Program-made: the position numbers and the translations under genes
Shown: positions 8,717 through 17,984 of the stretch, one piece after another
Layout of the letters: each line of letters starts with the position of its first letter
Position numbering within the stretch: position 1 is the stretch's first letter
NCBI RefSeq assembly: GCF_000430705.1
Contig: NZ_AUMN01000004.1
Span: 124,001-188,000 of the forward strand
Source: Arthrobacter castelli DSM 16402
Lineage (GTDB): Bacteria > Actinomycetota > Actinomycetes > Actinomycetales > Micrococcaceae
Length of the DNA: 64,000 bases
Reading direction: 5' to 3'
Notes under the pieces: model-generated
What the model was told of the DNA's origin: nothing
Database searches by the model: none
What the model saw: the letters and a program-made list of their open reading frames with translations, nothing else

Positions 8717-9598
8717 ATGAGGCTTGGAAACAACGGACCCGTGCCCTGGTTACTCGATGTCGCTGTGCCCGCGTTCAGCCAGTTCTGGGCGCTGTTGTTC
8801 CCCACCGAATGCGTCTGTTGCCAGCTGCCTGACGCGTCGTTGTGCCGGCGGTGCCGGCAGCGGCTCCGCCGATCCACTGTGCGACCGTACCGCGCAGAAT
8901 ATGCGGCCGGGTCCCTCCCGGAGGACAGCGCCGGAAGGGTATTGCCGGTCGTTGCGGCAGGTGTTTACCGCCGGGAACTGTCGCTGTCCCTGCTTGCCTA
9001 CAAGAACCGTGGGCACACCGACCTGGGACGGACCTTGGCCGCTGCCCTGGCCGGCGCCGTCCATCATGCGGTGGATGGTCTCGCTGACGGCGCTCCGGTG
9101 CAGCTGGTCCCGATGCCCAGCACGGCAGCGGCGCGGCGCAGACGCGGGTACGAGCCCGTACAGGCGTTGCTGCGCCAACTGCACCGACGGAAGATGCTGC
9201 CGCCAGGCTGCAATCCCGCTGCGGCGTTGCGGGTGCGGCCGCTGTGGGTCCGGATCCTCTTCAGACCCGTCGGTGCACTGGATCCATCGCGGCGGCAGCT
9301 GACCCGGCAGGCAACAGGGCACCTGCTGACGGGCAAAGCGGGCCAGAAGGGGCTCGGGGCCTCCGCCCGCCGGACCAACGTGCGCGGCACCATGGGTTTG
9401 CGCCACCGGCGACCCCGTGGCGGCAGGGACGTGCGGCAATGTCTCATCGTCGATGACGTGTTGACCACCGGAGCCACCATTGCCGAAGCACACCGGGTGC
9501 TGGACAGCAGCGGCTTCAAGGTCCTCGGAGCCGTGGTGCTGGCCGCCACCAGTCCGCCGCAGACCGACGAGGCCAAGCCTGCCGGCGGCCGGGGATGA
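8717..9598 (+). CDS. comF: ComF-family phosphoribosyltransferase-like protein
   Basis: 293 residues. An N-terminal Cys cluster (CVCCQLPDASLCRRCRQRL, about residues 34-52) would bind zinc, as in ComF. The C-terminal PRPP-binding loop reads LIVDDVLTTGATIAEA, the type I phosphoribosyltransferase signature. ComF is needed for DNA uptake in naturally competent bacteria; in Actinobacteria the gene sits beside lpqB whether or not competence is known, and its role there is unclear. The ATG at 8717 abuts an AGGTGG, so translation could instead begin a few codons downstream. Confidence 0.9.
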   Translation: MRLGNNGPVPWLLDVAVPAFSQFWALLFPTECVCCQLPDASLCRRCRQRLRRSTVRPYRAEYAAGSLPEDSAGRVLPVVAAGVYRRELSLSLLAYKNRGHTDLGRTLAAALAGAVHHAVDGLADGAPVQLVPMPSTAAARRRRGYEPVQALLRQLHRRKMLPPGCNPAAALRVRPLWVRILFRPVGALDPSRRQLTRQATGHLLTGKAGQKGLGASARRTNVRGTMGLRHRRPRGGRDVRQCLIVDDVLTTGATIAEAHRVLDSSGFKVLGAVVLAATSPPQTDEAKPAGGRG

Positions 9599-9739
9599 CA
9601 GCCACGCCACGGGTCGAAGATGAAGCACATGTGACTGAAAATGAAGCACAGTCACAGCCCGTCCGGAGGTCACAGCAGGGATGCGGCGAAATTGATTAAC
9701 AATTTGGGGATGGATGGATGAATAAGTGAGATTCGTCAA

Positions 9740-9754
9740 CTAACGTAAGTAATG
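9740..9754 (+). promoter_or_regulatory. Possible MtrA box upstream of hpf
   Basis: The sequence CTAACGTAAGTAATG shows two TAAC/TAAT-like hexamers 9 bp apart, resembling the direct-repeat sites reported for MtrA (GTAAC-type repeats). Its position about 70-85 bp before the hpf start is suitable. Short degenerate motifs of this kind also occur by chance. Confidence 0.3.
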
Positions 9755-9780
9755 GGTATCTGATTTGGTGCAGATACTAC

Positions 9781-9797
9781 CGACAGTGCCACTGTCG
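9781..9797. promoter_or_regulatory. Perfect 8-bp dyad in hpf leader
   Basis: CGACAGTG-C-CACTGTCG is a perfect inverted repeat with a one-base centre, 25 bp before the hpf start codon. It could be a dimeric-regulator operator; a one-base loop makes a stable RNA hairpin less likely. The 224-bp gap upstream (9599-9822) also holds a direct repeat of ATGAAGCACA at 9620-9629 and 9641-9650, 21 bp apart, i.e. two helical turns. Confidence 0.45.
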
Positions 9798-9822
9798 TCA
9801 CCGTAGTGATATGGAGGGCACC

Positions 9823-10551
9823 ATGGAGTTCAACATCAGCGGCCGGAATCTGACAGTGCCGGAGCGCTTCCGTGAGTACGCCGAAGAAAAGATCGACAAA
9901 GTTGAGCAGCTTGGAGACAAGGTTCAGCGATTGGATGCCAAGGTCACCAAGGCTACCAATTCCCGCCACGACGATCTCCAGACAACTGTCGAACTTACCG
10001 TTCTGGGCCGTGGACCCGTGATCCGCGCCGAGGCAGCAGCTTCAGACAAGTATGGAGCCTTCGACCTCGCGTTCAACAAGTTGCTGGAACGTCTGCGTCG
10101 TGCCCGCGACCGGAAAAAGGTCCATCGGGGCAGGCATCGTCCAACCGCTGTCCACGAAGCCACCGCATCGCTTGAACCAGCCAGCGGGTCAATCCCGCTG
10201 CACATGGAATCGAACAATAATCACGAATCCCAGGAGGTTACTGAGGAGCGCACAGGGTACGAGATTGAGAATGATCTGCCTGCCGGCGACTCACCGGTGC
10301 TGATCCGGCGGAAGGTCTTCCCTCCCGTTCCGCTCACCCTTGACGATGCCGTCGACAACATGGAATTGGTGGGACACGATTTCTACATCTTTATTGATAA
10401 GGAGACCAACAGCCCCTCTGTCGTCTATCGCCGGCGCGGGTGGACATACGGTGTCATCAGCCTGGACGAGCAATGCGACGGAGACGAAACGCATCCACAG
10501 GAGGAAATCCTGGCCTACCGCTCCGACGACCGGGCGGCGGTCAATGTATAG
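9823..10551 (+). CDS. hpf: Ribosome hibernation promoting factor, long form
   Basis: 242 residues from the ATG at 9823 (MEFNISGRNL), chosen because GGAGG at 9812-9816 sits at normal distance upstream; a nearby upstream ATG at 9811 overlaps that ribosome site. The N-terminal S30AE domain (residues 1-100) binds the 30S decoding region, and the C-terminal domain (about 180-240: FPPVPLTLDDAVDNMELVGHDFYIFIDKETN...VVYRRRGWTYGVI) drives 100S ribosome dimerisation in long-form HPF. The linker is rich in charged residues. hpf lies next to secA and comF in many Actinobacteria. Confidence 0.95.
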   Translation: MEFNISGRNLTVPERFREYAEEKIDKVEQLGDKVQRLDAKVTKATNSRHDDLQTTVELTVLGRGPVIRAEAAASDKYGAFDLAFNKLLERLRRARDRKKVHRGRHRPTAVHEATASLEPASGSIPLHMESNNNHESQEVTEERTGYEIENDLPAGDSPVLIRRKVFPPVPLTLDDAVDNMELVGHDFYIFIDKETNSPSVVYRRRGWTYGVISLDEQCDGDETHPQEEILAYRSDDRAAVNV

Positions 10552-10569
10552 ATTCCGTAAACACGCCGC

Positions 10570-11820
10570 ATGAACGCGGCACTGACACTGGATCAGGCAC
10601 GACGGATCGCTTTATCCGCACAGGGTCTGGCCAGTGCGCGGCCCACCTCCCTTGTGACCGCAAGGCAGGTGGGCCGCACCTTTGACCGGCTGCAACTGAT
10701 CCAGATTGACTCGGTCAACGTACTGGTCCGGTCCCATTATCTTCCGCTGTTTTCCCGATTGGGCGACTATGACGTCGACATAGTGCACCGAATGGCAGGC
10801 CGCGCCCCGCGGCGGATGGTGGAGTACTGGGCCCATGAGGCAAGCTATATCCGTCCGCAGCACTTCGAAGATTTAAGACTGTGGCAAAAACGCGCCTGGG
10901 TGGGAGCTCACGGCATGGAAACTGCCGAACGGCTGGAGCTCGCCCGCCGGATTCTGGCGGTGCTGGAGTCTTCCAGGCCGCTGACGGCCCGCCAGGTTTC
11001 GGCCCGATTGGGCCATGACGACGCCGGTCCGAAAACCAACTGGGGATGGAACTGGAACGCGGCTAAGCGGGTCTTGGAGCATCTGTTCGAACTCGGGGAG
11101 GTCAGCGCCGCCGGACGGACAGCCCAGTTTGAACGGCTCTACAGCCCTGCCGGCAAGGTGCTGCCGGCACAATGCACCGAAAAGCCGGCGCCGGACCCGG
11201 ACCAAGCCATGCTTCGGCTGATTGAAGCTGCCGCGTCAGCGCACGGCATCGGAACCATCCGGTGTTTTGCGGACTATTTCCGGGTTGGCGTGCGGCCGGC
11301 CACCGCCGCGGTCGAAGAGCTCGTCCGCCAACGAATCCTGGAACCGGTGACCGTGACCGGCTGGGACCGGCATGTGTTCCGTCATGCGGAAGCGAAGTTG
11401 CCGCGGAAGGCGACCGGGCGCGCGCTGTTGAGTCCGTTCGATTCGCTGGTCTTCGAGCGGCGCCGGCTGCAGGAATTGTTCAACTTCCACTATCGGATTG
11501 AAATTTATACTCCGGCCCCGAAGCGCCGGTACGGATACTACGTGCTGCCCTTCCTGCTGCGTGACCGGCTGGTCGCCCGGGTCGACCTCAAGGCCGACCG
11601 AAACGGCGGGAAACTGCTGGTGCGTGGCAGTTTCGCAGAGCGGGATGCACCTGCTGACACGGCCGTCGAATTGGCCGACGAGCTCCGGGCGATGGCGGCC
11701 TGGCTGGGAATGGACGACGTCGTGGTTGAGCAGCGAGGCGACCTCGCCGCGTCACTCGCGGCCGCCGTCGGCCCCAATGTCATTCGCCGACAGGGAACTT
11801 TGGACGCCGCCCACACGTAA
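10570..11820 (+). CDS. YcaQ/AlkX-like winged-helix DNA glycosylase family protein
   Basis: 416 residues of the HTH_42 (YcaQ) family. E. coli YcaQ unhooks interstrand crosslinks, and Streptomyces AlkZ removes azinomycin adducts. Visible here are the N-terminal LDQARRIALSAQGL, the family segment around IDSVNVLVRSHYLPLFSRLGDYD with the QID motif (QLIQIDSVN) that matches the catalytic Q-x-D position of YcaQ-type enzymes, and the C-terminal LLSPFDSLVFERRR...YGYYVLPFLLRDRLVARVDLKADR. It starts 18 bp after hpf, on the same strand, and precedes secA by 54 bp. Substrate range cannot be inferred. Confidence 0.85.
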   Translation: MNAALTLDQARRIALSAQGLASARPTSLVTARQVGRTFDRLQLIQIDSVNVLVRSHYLPLFSRLGDYDVDIVHRMAGRAPRRMVEYWAHEASYIRPQHFEDLRLWQKRAWVGAHGMETAERLELARRILAVLESSRPLTARQVSARLGHDDAGPKTNWGWNWNAAKRVLEHLFELGEVSAAGRTAQFERLYSPAGKVLPAQCTEKPAPDPDQAMLRLIEAAASAHGIGTIRCFADYFRVGVRPATAAVEELVRQRILEPVTVTGWDRHVFRHAEAKLPRKATGRALLSPFDSLVFERRRLQELFNFHYRIEIYTPAPKRRYGYYVLPFLLRDRLVARVDLKADRNGGKLLVRGSFAERDAPADTAVELADELRAMAAWLGMDDVVVEQRGDLAASLAAAVGPNVIRRQGTLDAAHT

Positions 11821-11874
11821 CTCACGTAGACTAGGGACGCCAGAAAACGGCAGCAGCAGATTGGGAGCAGCGCA

Positions 11875-14643
11875 GTGGCATCGATTTTAGAGAAGGTCCT
11901 GAGGACCGGCGACAAGAAGATCCTCAAACGCCTCCGGACGTACGCCGATGCGACCAACGCCCTGGAAGATGAGTTCAGGGCCATGAGCGACGAGGAACTG
12001 CGCGGGGAGACGGAGGACCTCAAGCAGCGCCACAACGAGGGCGAACCCCTCGACGATCTGTTGCCCGAGGCATTCGCGGCGGTGCGCGAAGCCGCATCAC
12101 GGACCTTGGGGCTGCGGCCCTTCGATGTGCAGGTGATGGGCGGCGCCGCACTTCACCTGGGCAATATCGCCGAGATGAAGACAGGTGAAGGCAAGACCCT
12201 GGTGGCCACTCTGCCCGCCTACTTGAATGCATTGAGCGGCAAGGGCGTGCATGTCATCACCGTCAACGACTACCTGGCCGAGTACCAGTCGGACTTGATG
12301 GGCCGCGTGTTCCGGTTCCTGGGGCTCCGCACCGGTTGCATCCTGGCCAACCAGGAACCTGCCGTGCGCCGTGAGCAGTATGCCGCCGACATCACCTACG
12401 GCACCAACAACGAATTCGGGTTCGACTACCTGCGCGACAACATGGCATGGTCGTCGGACGAACTGGTCCAGCGCGGCCACAATTTCGCCATCGTCGACGA
12501 GGTCGACTCCATTCTCATCGACGAGGCCCGTACGCCGCTGATCATTTCCGGTCCGGCTTCCGGGGACGCGAATCGTTGGTACACCGAGTTTTCCAAGGTC
12601 GTGCAGCGACTTGAGGCAGAAGACGATTACGAGGTCGACGAGAAGAAGCGCACCGTCGGCGTACTCGAGTCCGGCATCGACAAGGTGGAGGACTATCTCG
12701 GGATCCATAACCTCTACGAATCGGCCAACACGCCGTTGATCGGTTTCCTGAACAACGCCATTAAAGCCAAGGAACTCTTCAAGCGCGACAAGGACTACGT
12801 GGTCCTCGATGGCGAGATCCTCATTGTCGACGAGCACACCGGCCGCGTGCTGGCCGGGCGCCGTTACAACGAGGGCATGCACCAGGCCATCGAGGCCAAA
12901 GAGGACGTCGAGATCAAGGCCGAGAACCAGACCCTGGCCACGGTGACGCTGCAGAACTACTTCCGGCTGTACGAGAAGCTATCCGGAATGACCGGTACCG
13001 CGGAGACGGAGGCGGCCGAGTTCATGAACACCTACAAGCTGGGTGTCGTTCCGATTCCGACGAATAAGCCGATGATCCGTGATGACCAGACGGATCTGGT
13101 GTATAAGAACGAAGTGGCTAAGTTCGCCGCGGTGGTCGAGGACATCGCAGAGTGCTATGAGAAGGGCCAGCCGGTGCTGGTGGGCACCACCTCGGTGGAG
13201 AAGAGCGAATACCTGTCCAAGCAGTTGGCCAAGCAAGGCGTGCGGCACGAGGTGCTTAACGCCAAGAACCACGCCCGAGAGGCCGCGATCATCGCTCAGG
13301 CCGGGCGCAAAAGCGCCGTCACGGTGGCCACCAACATGGCCGGTCGCGGCACTGACATCATGCTGGGCGGCAACGCTGAATTCAACGCCGTGGCCTCCAT
13401 GGAAAAGAAGGGCTTGGACCCGGCCGAACATCCTGAAGAGTATGAAGCCACCTGGCCCGAGGTGCTTGGGCAGGCCCAGTCGGGCGTCGCCGCAGAACAT
13501 GACGAGGTCGTTGAGCTGGGCGGGCTGTACGTGCTCGGCACCGAGCGCCACGAGTCACGACGGATTGACAACCAGCTGCGCGGCCGTTCCGGCCGTCAGG
13601 GCGACCCGGGCAAGTCCCGCTTCTACCTGTCCATGACCGACGACCTGATGCGCCTGTTCGGGTCCGGTAGCGCAGAGCGGCTGATGGCCAGCGGTCGGAT
13701 GCCCGACGACGTGCCACTGGAGAACAAGATCGTCTCGCGGGCCATTGCGTCGGCCCAGGGCCAGGTGGAAAGCCGGAACGCTGAGCAGCGCAAGAACGTG
13801 CTGAAGTACGACGACGTCTTGAACCGCCAGCGCGAAGCTATCTATGGTGACCGCCGCCGGATCCTGGAGGGCAGCGACCTCCACGAGAAGGTGCAGCACT
13901 TCCTGGAGGACACGCTGACCGCGATTGTGGATACGGCGACCGCCGAGGGCAACGGCGACGACTGGGACTTTGAGCAGCTGTGGACCGATCTGCGGCAGCT
14001 GTATCCGATCAGCCTGACGATCGACGAGGTGCTGGAGGAGGCCGGCGGCAAAGCACAGATTTCGCATGACTTCCTGCTGGAGGAGATCCTCTCCGACGCC
14101 AAGCTGGCCTACCAGCGGCGCGAAGATGAGCTCGGCTCGGATACCATGCGGGAGCTGGAACGGCGCGTGGTGCTTTCCGTGATTGGCCGGAAGTGGCAGG
14201 AGCACCTCTACGAGATGGACTACCTTAAAGAAGGCATTGGGCTGCGCGCCATGGCACAGCGTGACCCGCTGGTGGAGTATCAGCGCGAGGGGTACACGAT
14301 GTTCCAGTCCATGATGGAGGCCATCCGGGAGGAAAGCATCGGGTTCCTGTTCAACCTCGAGGTCCAGGTGCAGCAGCGCGATACTGACGGCGACGGCGTC
14401 GGTGATGAGTCTGAGGTTTCGGCGGACGGGCTCGAAGCACCCGAGAAGCCGGCCAGTATGCAGTACAGTGCGCCCAGCGTGTCCGGGGAAGTCGAGACCC
14501 GCGTGGAGCAGCGGAAAAAGGCGCCCGCCGCGGCCGGTGCGAGGACCGGGGGCAATGGCAAGTCCGGCGCCAACGGCAAGTCGGGCGCAAATGGCGGAAG
14601 CAATCGCGCAGCCAAACGGGCCAACGCCAGGAAGAAGCGGTGA
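11875..14643 (+). CDS. secA: Preprotein translocase ATPase SecA
   Basis: 922 residues from a GTG at 11875, with GGGAG at 11863-11867 as ribosome site. SecA powers Sec-dependent export through SecYEG. Seen here are Walker A (KTGEGKT, about residues 101-107), the DEAD-like Walker [15 protein letters not shown], the preprotein crosslinking domain, and NBD2 with [10 protein letters not shown] and [12 protein letters not shown]. The C-terminus is a Gly/Lys/Asn-rich tail (repeats of NGKSGA) without the zinc-binding SecB motif, as usual in Actinobacteria. Length and motifs match SecA1 rather than the shorter SecA2. Confidence 0.98.
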   Translation: MASILEKVLRTGDKKILKRLRTYADATNALEDEFRAMSDEELRGETEDLKQRHNEGEPLDDLLPEAFAAVREAASRTLGLRPFDVQVMGGAALHLGNIAEMKTGEGKTLVATLPAYLNALSGKGVHVITVNDYLAEYQSDLMGRVFRFLGLRTGCILANQEPAVRREQYAADITYGTNNEFGFDYLRDNMAWSSDELVQRGHNFAIVDEVDSILIDEARTPLIISGPASGDANRWYTEFSKVVQRLEAEDDYEVDEKKRTVGVLESGIDKVEDYLGIHNLYESANTPLIGFLNNAIKAKELFKRDKDYVVLDGEILIVDEHTGRVLAGRRYNEGMHQAIEAKEDVEIKAENQTLATVTLQNYFRLYEKLSGMTGTAETEAAEFMNTYKLGVVPIPTNKPMIRDDQTDLVYKNEVAKFAAVVEDIAECYEKGQPVLVGTTSVEKSEYLSKQLAKQGVRHEVLNAKNHAREAAIIAQAGRKSAVTVATNMAGRGTDIMLGGNAEFNAVASMEKKGLDPAEHPEEYEATWPEVLGQAQSGVAAEHDEVVELGGLYVLGTERHESRRIDNQLRGRSGRQGDPGKSRFYLSMTDDLMRLFGSGSAERLMASGRMPDDVPLENKIVSRAIASAQGQVESRNAEQRKNVLKYDDVLNRQREAIYGDRRRILEGSDLHEKVQHFLEDTLTAIVDTATAEGNGDDWDFEQLWTDLRQLYPISLTIDEVLEEAGGKAQISHDFLLEEILSDAKLAYQRREDELGSDTMRELERRVVLSVIGRKWQEHLYEMDYLKEGIGLRAMAQRDPLVEYQREGYTMFQSMMEAIREESIGFLFNLEVQVQQRDTDGDGVGDESEVSADGLEAPEKPASMQYSAPSVSGEVETRVEQRKKAPAAAGARTGGNGKSGANGKSGANGGSNRAAKRANARKKR

Positions 14644-14665
14644 TCGCCGGAGTGCGGTAGGCGTG

Positions 14666-14697
14666 CCGGCTGCCGCAGCCGGGCTCGCTGCCTTTTT
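14666..14697 (+). terminator. Possible secA terminator
   Basis: A perfect 7-bp stem CCGGCTG/CAGCCGG (14666-14672 / 14676-14682) is followed 10 bp later by TTTTT at 14693-14697, between the stop codons of convergent secA and the Rv3235-like gene. The T-run is further from the stem than in a textbook intrinsic terminator. Confidence 0.4.
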
Positions 14698-15319
14698 AGC
14701 CGATTTCCAAAGCGGTGACTTTCCACAGTTCTCTGCGGTATTCCAAACGGAGTGCCACGGCGCGCACCCGGTCCTGTTCGATGACGATGAGTGCTGCTTC
14801 GTAGGCGTTTCTGCTGATCCGGCACAACCGTACCGAACGCACACGGGGGTTGCGGTGTAACTGGTCAATCCTGGATGCGGTGGCAGCACGTCTCCGTTCT
14901 CTCTGGCCACGCAGTATCTTCGCCCGGAACTGCAGCTTTTCGTAACTGACAGGATCCAGCCATCGAGACAGCTGTGTGGCGGGACGGGTCCCGGCAAGCA
15001 CTTCCAGCGAGGCTTGTGCAATCGATCGTGAAATTCCCAGCACGCGGCGTCGCACTTCCGCACTTTCGATGTCAACGATGTCGGCCGTTGGTCTGTTGCC
15101 GGCGGAATCTTCGGCACGATCCTTGTGTCCGGTGCGAGGGGTCAATCGGATAACCGGCGCATACCCTTGCCGGTCAAACAGGTGCCCGGAACGTGTCGCT
15201 GTCAGCTCGGGTGGCTCCGACGCTTCCGGCTGACCGGGTTCGCCTGCCTGATCCGGGGCCGGCACTGTCGTGAGCCTCCGGGCAGTGTGATCGTGCTGTG
15301 CCGCGGTTTCTGCCTTCAT
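14696..15319 (-). CDS. Rv3235-family protein
   Basis: 207 residues from the ATG at 15319, chosen because GAAGGA lies 6 bp upstream. The C-terminal about 110 residues (VRRRVLGISRSIAQASLEVLAGTRPATQLSRWLDP, then RVRSVRLCRISRNAYEAALIVIEQDRVRAVALRLEYRRELWKVTALEIG) are the conserved part of a family found beside secA across Actinobacteria (Rv3235 in M. tuberculosis), of unknown function. The N-terminal third is low-complexity and polar. It follows the LysM gene by 14 bp and is probably co-transcribed with it. Confidence 0.75.
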   Translation of the reverse strand: MKAETAAQHDHTARRLTTVPAPDQAGEPGQPEASEPPELTATRSGHLFDRQGYAPVIRLTPRTGHKDRAEDSAGNRPTADIVDIESAEVRRRVLGISRSIAQASLEVLAGTRPATQLSRWLDPVSYEKLQFRAKILRGQRERRRAATASRIDQLHRNPRVRSVRLCRISRNAYEAALIVIEQDRVRAVALRLEYRRELWKVTALEIG

Positions 15320-15333
15320 TGCATGTCCTTCTT

Positions 15334-16134
15334 TCACGCTTCGGATGTTGTTGGGATTCGCAGGACCTGTCCCGGCAACAGCAAGTCCGGGTCCGGGCCG
15401 ATGAGTTGCCGGTTGGCCGCATACCAGCGGGGCCACGCTTGAGCGATTTCGACATCAGTGGCGTATGGGCCAAGGTGCCCGGCGCACAGTGACCACAGGG
15501 TGTCGCCTGGCTGAACGGTGATTCCCTGTTCGCCTGACTCTGCCTCGGCCGACCGGCGCGGACTGCGGGTGATGAGATCGCCGTCGGAGGCTGTCTTCCC
15601 GGGCGTCCATCGGGGGCCTGGCGGGTGAGCGCCCGGCGGAGGTTCATGACGGTCGGTCGGTTGCCACACGGGGCCCCGTGGCGGGCCGGTCCCATGCGGC
15701 ACGCTCCCGGCGTCCGTGTCAACAGCAATCGGCGCCTGGACTGCTGCGACTTGCTGGTTCGGCGTGCCCGCCATCACCGGCGTTGCAACGAGATTCAGGC
15801 TGAAGACCAGCAACACCAGCCGGCGCATGAACCCGGGACTGCACCGCCCGAGGCGTTCACCCAGGGCAGTATGGCCAAGGGCGCAGAGCATCCGGCCAAG
15901 CACTGCCATGAGAAGCGCAGCGCACCACCAGCCCAGCACGACGGCTCCGAGAAGAGCAGATGCGAGGCCCATGAGGCTGGAGAACTCAGCGGTCACGGCA
16001 GCCGACAAGGGATTATTCCCGCCGTCGTGGATTGCGATTCCGGCGGCAAGCAGCGCTCCGGCCAGTCCCGCAATGAGTGCAGCGATGGCGGCATCCGTCA
16101 CGGCCTTGCGGCTACCGGTTTCCAGCATAACCAT
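15334..16134 (-). CDS. LysM-domain membrane protein
   Basis: 266 residues. Hydrophobic segments lie at about residues 12-34 (AAIAALIAGLAGALLAAGIAI), 50-72 (LMGLASALLGAVVLGWWCAALLM) and 98-118 (LVLLVFSLNLVATPVMA). A Pro/Gly/His-rich linker follows, then a C-terminal LysM-like domain (ITVQPGDTLWSLCAGHLGPYATDVEIAQAWPRWYAANRQLIGPDPDLLLPGQVLRIP). LysM binds peptidoglycan or chitin, so this is likely a wall-associated membrane protein. The start is MVMLETG, but the second Met (2 codons in) is equally possible. Probably in an operon with the Rv3235-like gene. Confidence 0.8.
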   Translation of the reverse strand: MVMLETGSRKAVTDAAIAALIAGLAGALLAAGIAIHDGGNNPLSAAVTAEFSSLMGLASALLGAVVLGWWCAALLMAVLGRMLCALGHTALGERLGRCSPGFMRRLVLLVFSLNLVATPVMAGTPNQQVAAVQAPIAVDTDAGSVPHGTGPPRGPVWQPTDRHEPPPGAHPPGPRWTPGKTASDGDLITRSPRRSAEAESGEQGITVQPGDTLWSLCAGHLGPYATDVEIAQAWPRWYAANRQLIGPDPDLLLPGQVLRIPTTSEA

Positions 16135-16221
16135 CTTTGCACCTATCTAATACTGTTTGAAGCAGTTTGATGTCGTTTAGTGCATCCACTTTTATCTTGT
16201 ATTGGTTTATTTGTCCATACG

Positions 16222-16250
16222 TTGACCTGAAGCCGTTGGGTTTCTAGGCT
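16222..16250 (+). promoter_or_regulatory. Sigma-A-type promoter giving a leaderless transcript
   Basis: TTGACC (16222-16227), a 17-bp spacer and TAGGCT (16245-16250) fit a housekeeping -35/-10 pair. The ATG of the downstream gene at 16258 is 7 bp after the -10 hexamer, so the message would begin at or next to the start codon. No ribosome site is seen. Confidence 0.6.
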
Positions 16251-16257
16251 TGCCGTC

Positions 16258-16815
16258 ATGAGGTGGGCAGCTTTGTTCGCGGATCTGGAAGCGCAGTACG
16301 CTGCCACGGATCAGCTGACTCTGGAATCCGAGGTGGCGGAACGCGCGCGGATGGACCAATCCGCTTTGGCGCTCACCGAGCGGCTGCGCGGGCAGATGGG
16401 TGCCGTGCTCAAGGTGCGAACTTCCACTGGTGACACGTTCGAGGGAGAGCTGGCCTATGTGGGGCCGGAATGGCTGGTCCTGCATGCCGGGCGCCGTTCG
16501 CTATTGGTGCCGCTGCCCGCTGTTGTGCTGGTTCATGGAATGGGCCGCGCTACGGCGGGTGCTGCAACGGGTGTTGAAAGTAAGCTGCGCCTCACTTCAG
16601 CGTTGCGCGCCCTCGGCCGGGACCGGGCGGCTGTAACTGTCTACTTTCCCGCAGGGGAGAGCTCGGGGAGCGCATACGGGACCATCGACCGCGTCGGCAA
16701 TGACTTCGCTGAGATGGCACTCATCCCAAAAGGGGAGTACCGACGTGCCGGCAACGTGGTGGAGGTTGTGGCATTGCCGTTGACATCGATCGTTGCAGTG
16801 GTTTCCCGGAAGTAG
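16258..16815 (+). CDS. Conserved actinobacterial protein, function unknown
   Basis: 185 residues, no signal peptide and no clear membrane segment. The N-terminal half is acidic and helical (LFADLEAQYAATDQLTLESEVAERARMDQSALALTERLRGQMG), the C-terminal half is a beta-rich segment (VLKVRTSTGDTFEGELAYVGPEWLVLHAGRRSLLVPLPAVVLVHG). A protein of this pattern commonly sits between the secA region and the HTH/SAF/CpaE genes in Micrococcales (recall, not checked). It runs divergently from the LysM gene and convergently with the interrupted HTH gene. Confidence 0.7.
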   Translation: MRWAALFADLEAQYAATDQLTLESEVAERARMDQSALALTERLRGQMGAVLKVRTSTGDTFEGELAYVGPEWLVLHAGRRSLLVPLPAVVLVHGMGRATAGAATGVESKLRLTSALRALGRDRAAVTVYFPAGESSGSAYGTIDRVGNDFAEMALIPKGEYRRAGNVVEVVALPLTSIVAVVSRK

Positions 16816-16872
16816 CGGATCATCTCCAGCAGCAAGGCCGCCGAAGCAAACGGGGCAGCCGGACCACCCGGA

Positions 16873-16969
16873 CTATTCCTGGTTTTGTTTGAGGCTCTCG
16901 GCCGTTTTCTCATAGGCGTCGGCTATGTATTCTTCAAGTTTGCTTTGCTCGACCCGCCATTGGCCGCGG
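16873..16969 (-). pseudogene. C-terminal half of HTH (excisionase-like) gene cut by transposon
   Basis: On the minus strand the reading RGQWRVEQSKLEEYIADAY... continues to EKTAESLKQNQE and a TAG at 16875-16873. This is the C-terminal half of a protein of which the N-terminal half (MPRFLTLTDVGEILNISS...IGGRG) lies 6.4 kb away at 23,349-23,464 in the same orientation. Joining the two halves at the CCGCG shared by both ends gives an uninterrupted frame ...GGRGQWRVE..., exactly as in the intact copy at 22,966-23,202. The break is therefore a transposon insertion. Confidence 0.9.
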
Positions 16970-16984
16970 TTATCTCTAGTTCGA
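16965..16984 (+). repeat. Left terminal inverted repeat
   Basis: CGCGGTTATCTCTAGTTCGA. The first 11 bases are a perfect inverted match to 23343-23353, and 17 of 20 match over 23334-23353. The first 4-5 bases belong to the shared CCGCG core. Confidence 0.88.
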
Positions 16985-17334
16985 TTCGAGCCGCGAGATT
17001 CCTGAGTATCGACCTACGCCATTGCCGATTCTCGATTGTCTTCAACATGAGTGAGAAACGAAGCCAGTCTCTTAGTCTGCGTCTGGGGGTTTCATGAGTC
17101 TCGCAGGCGGCGGCCTGCGATGAGGAAGCTCAACCTTCGCGGCGTCCATAGAACGCTTTCGGCAGACGTTAGTGTTACCGCGCCCCTTCTTCGAGCGGAA
17201 CGGTTTCATTGTAAAAGCGCAGCAGTATCCTGTGACTTCGGGTGTTCAAATGACCAATTTCACATGGCGAAGATTCTCCCTGGCCCCGCCAGGGGACCGC
17301 TCAGAGCAGGTGAGTGCCCACGGAAGCAGCTTGG
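16985..17334. other. Left subterminal region of the transposon, no gene seen
   Basis: 350 bp between the left repeat and the first GNAT gene. No reading frame with coding character. It contains short internal echoes such as atgag-rich stretches (17047-17060 and 17092-17100) and the dyad GGCGGCGGCCTGC near 17107, which may be recombinase-binding or simply spacer. Confidence 0.5.
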
Positions 17335-17823
17335 TCACAGGGCGCGGTGGCGCTCCATCTCCAGGGCCTGCCAGACTACGCCGCCCATCTCGGTTCCCAG
17401 CACGAGCCCGGTCTCTTCAAATCCAAGGTTTTTGTACAAGTCCCGGGCTCTGGTGTTGTGGGCATAGACTCCCAGCTTCATTACGGGCAATGTTGTGGCT
17501 TCGAAACCGGCGCGGACCACCGTTTCAGTCAGGTCCTTCCCCAGCCCTCGCCCCCGCAGGTCCGGATCCAGCAAAATGAAGCCAATCCGCATCGTTTTGG
17601 CATCATCATCTACGAGAAGCGAAGCGTGACCGGCAGCCAGACCGGAATTGGGATTCAGGGCCGTCCAGTACAGTCGCCGATCGTCGCCAAAGTACTTCTC
17701 CAGCTGGCCACAATCCAGCGGCCAAGTGAAAGTAGGGCCAGACCACATCCACATGTCGGTTTCTGTGGGTAACCAACTCAAGAAGGTTCGTAGATCCGTC
17801 CGGGCCGTTGTACGCAGCTGCAT
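17335..17823 (-). CDS. GNAT N-acetyltransferase (transposon passenger)
   Basis: About 162 residues from the ATG at 17823; a TTG at 17844 would add 7. GNAT enzymes move an acetyl group from acetyl-CoA to an amine. The acetyl-CoA loop is seen as DPDLRGRGLGKDL (R/Q-x-x-G-x-G/A type) and the C-terminal LGVYAHNTRARDLYKNLGFEETG is typical of the RimJ/RimL-like branch. The substrate is unknown: ribosomal protein, small amine or antibiotic are all possible. It lies inside the transposon, transcribed away from the recombinases, so it is best read as cargo. Confidence 0.82.
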   Translation of the reverse strand: MQLRTTARTDLRTFLSWLPTETDMWMWSGPTFTWPLDCGQLEKYFGDDRRLYWTALNPNSGLAAGHASLLVDDDAKTMRIGFILLDPDLRGRGLGKDLTETVVRAGFEATTLPVMKLGVYAHNTRARDLYKNLGFEETGLVLGTEMGGVVWQALEMERHRAL

Positions 17824-17984
17824 GTGTTCCAGCGTAAGAGACAAAGCACCAAGTGCGTTTCCGAAACAGCCCCCATCACATCACTGCGTCGAAGCGACCC
17901 ATATTTGAAACATACGGAATCCCACCGTTCAGCCTCGACCGACTGCCCATTGAGCGTTCGAAGGTGGGTTTGGGATGCACTCCG

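Noticed and set aside
13555-15117. 520-codon minus-strand frame over the end of secA
   Set aside because: Antisense shadow of secA and the next gene; no family.
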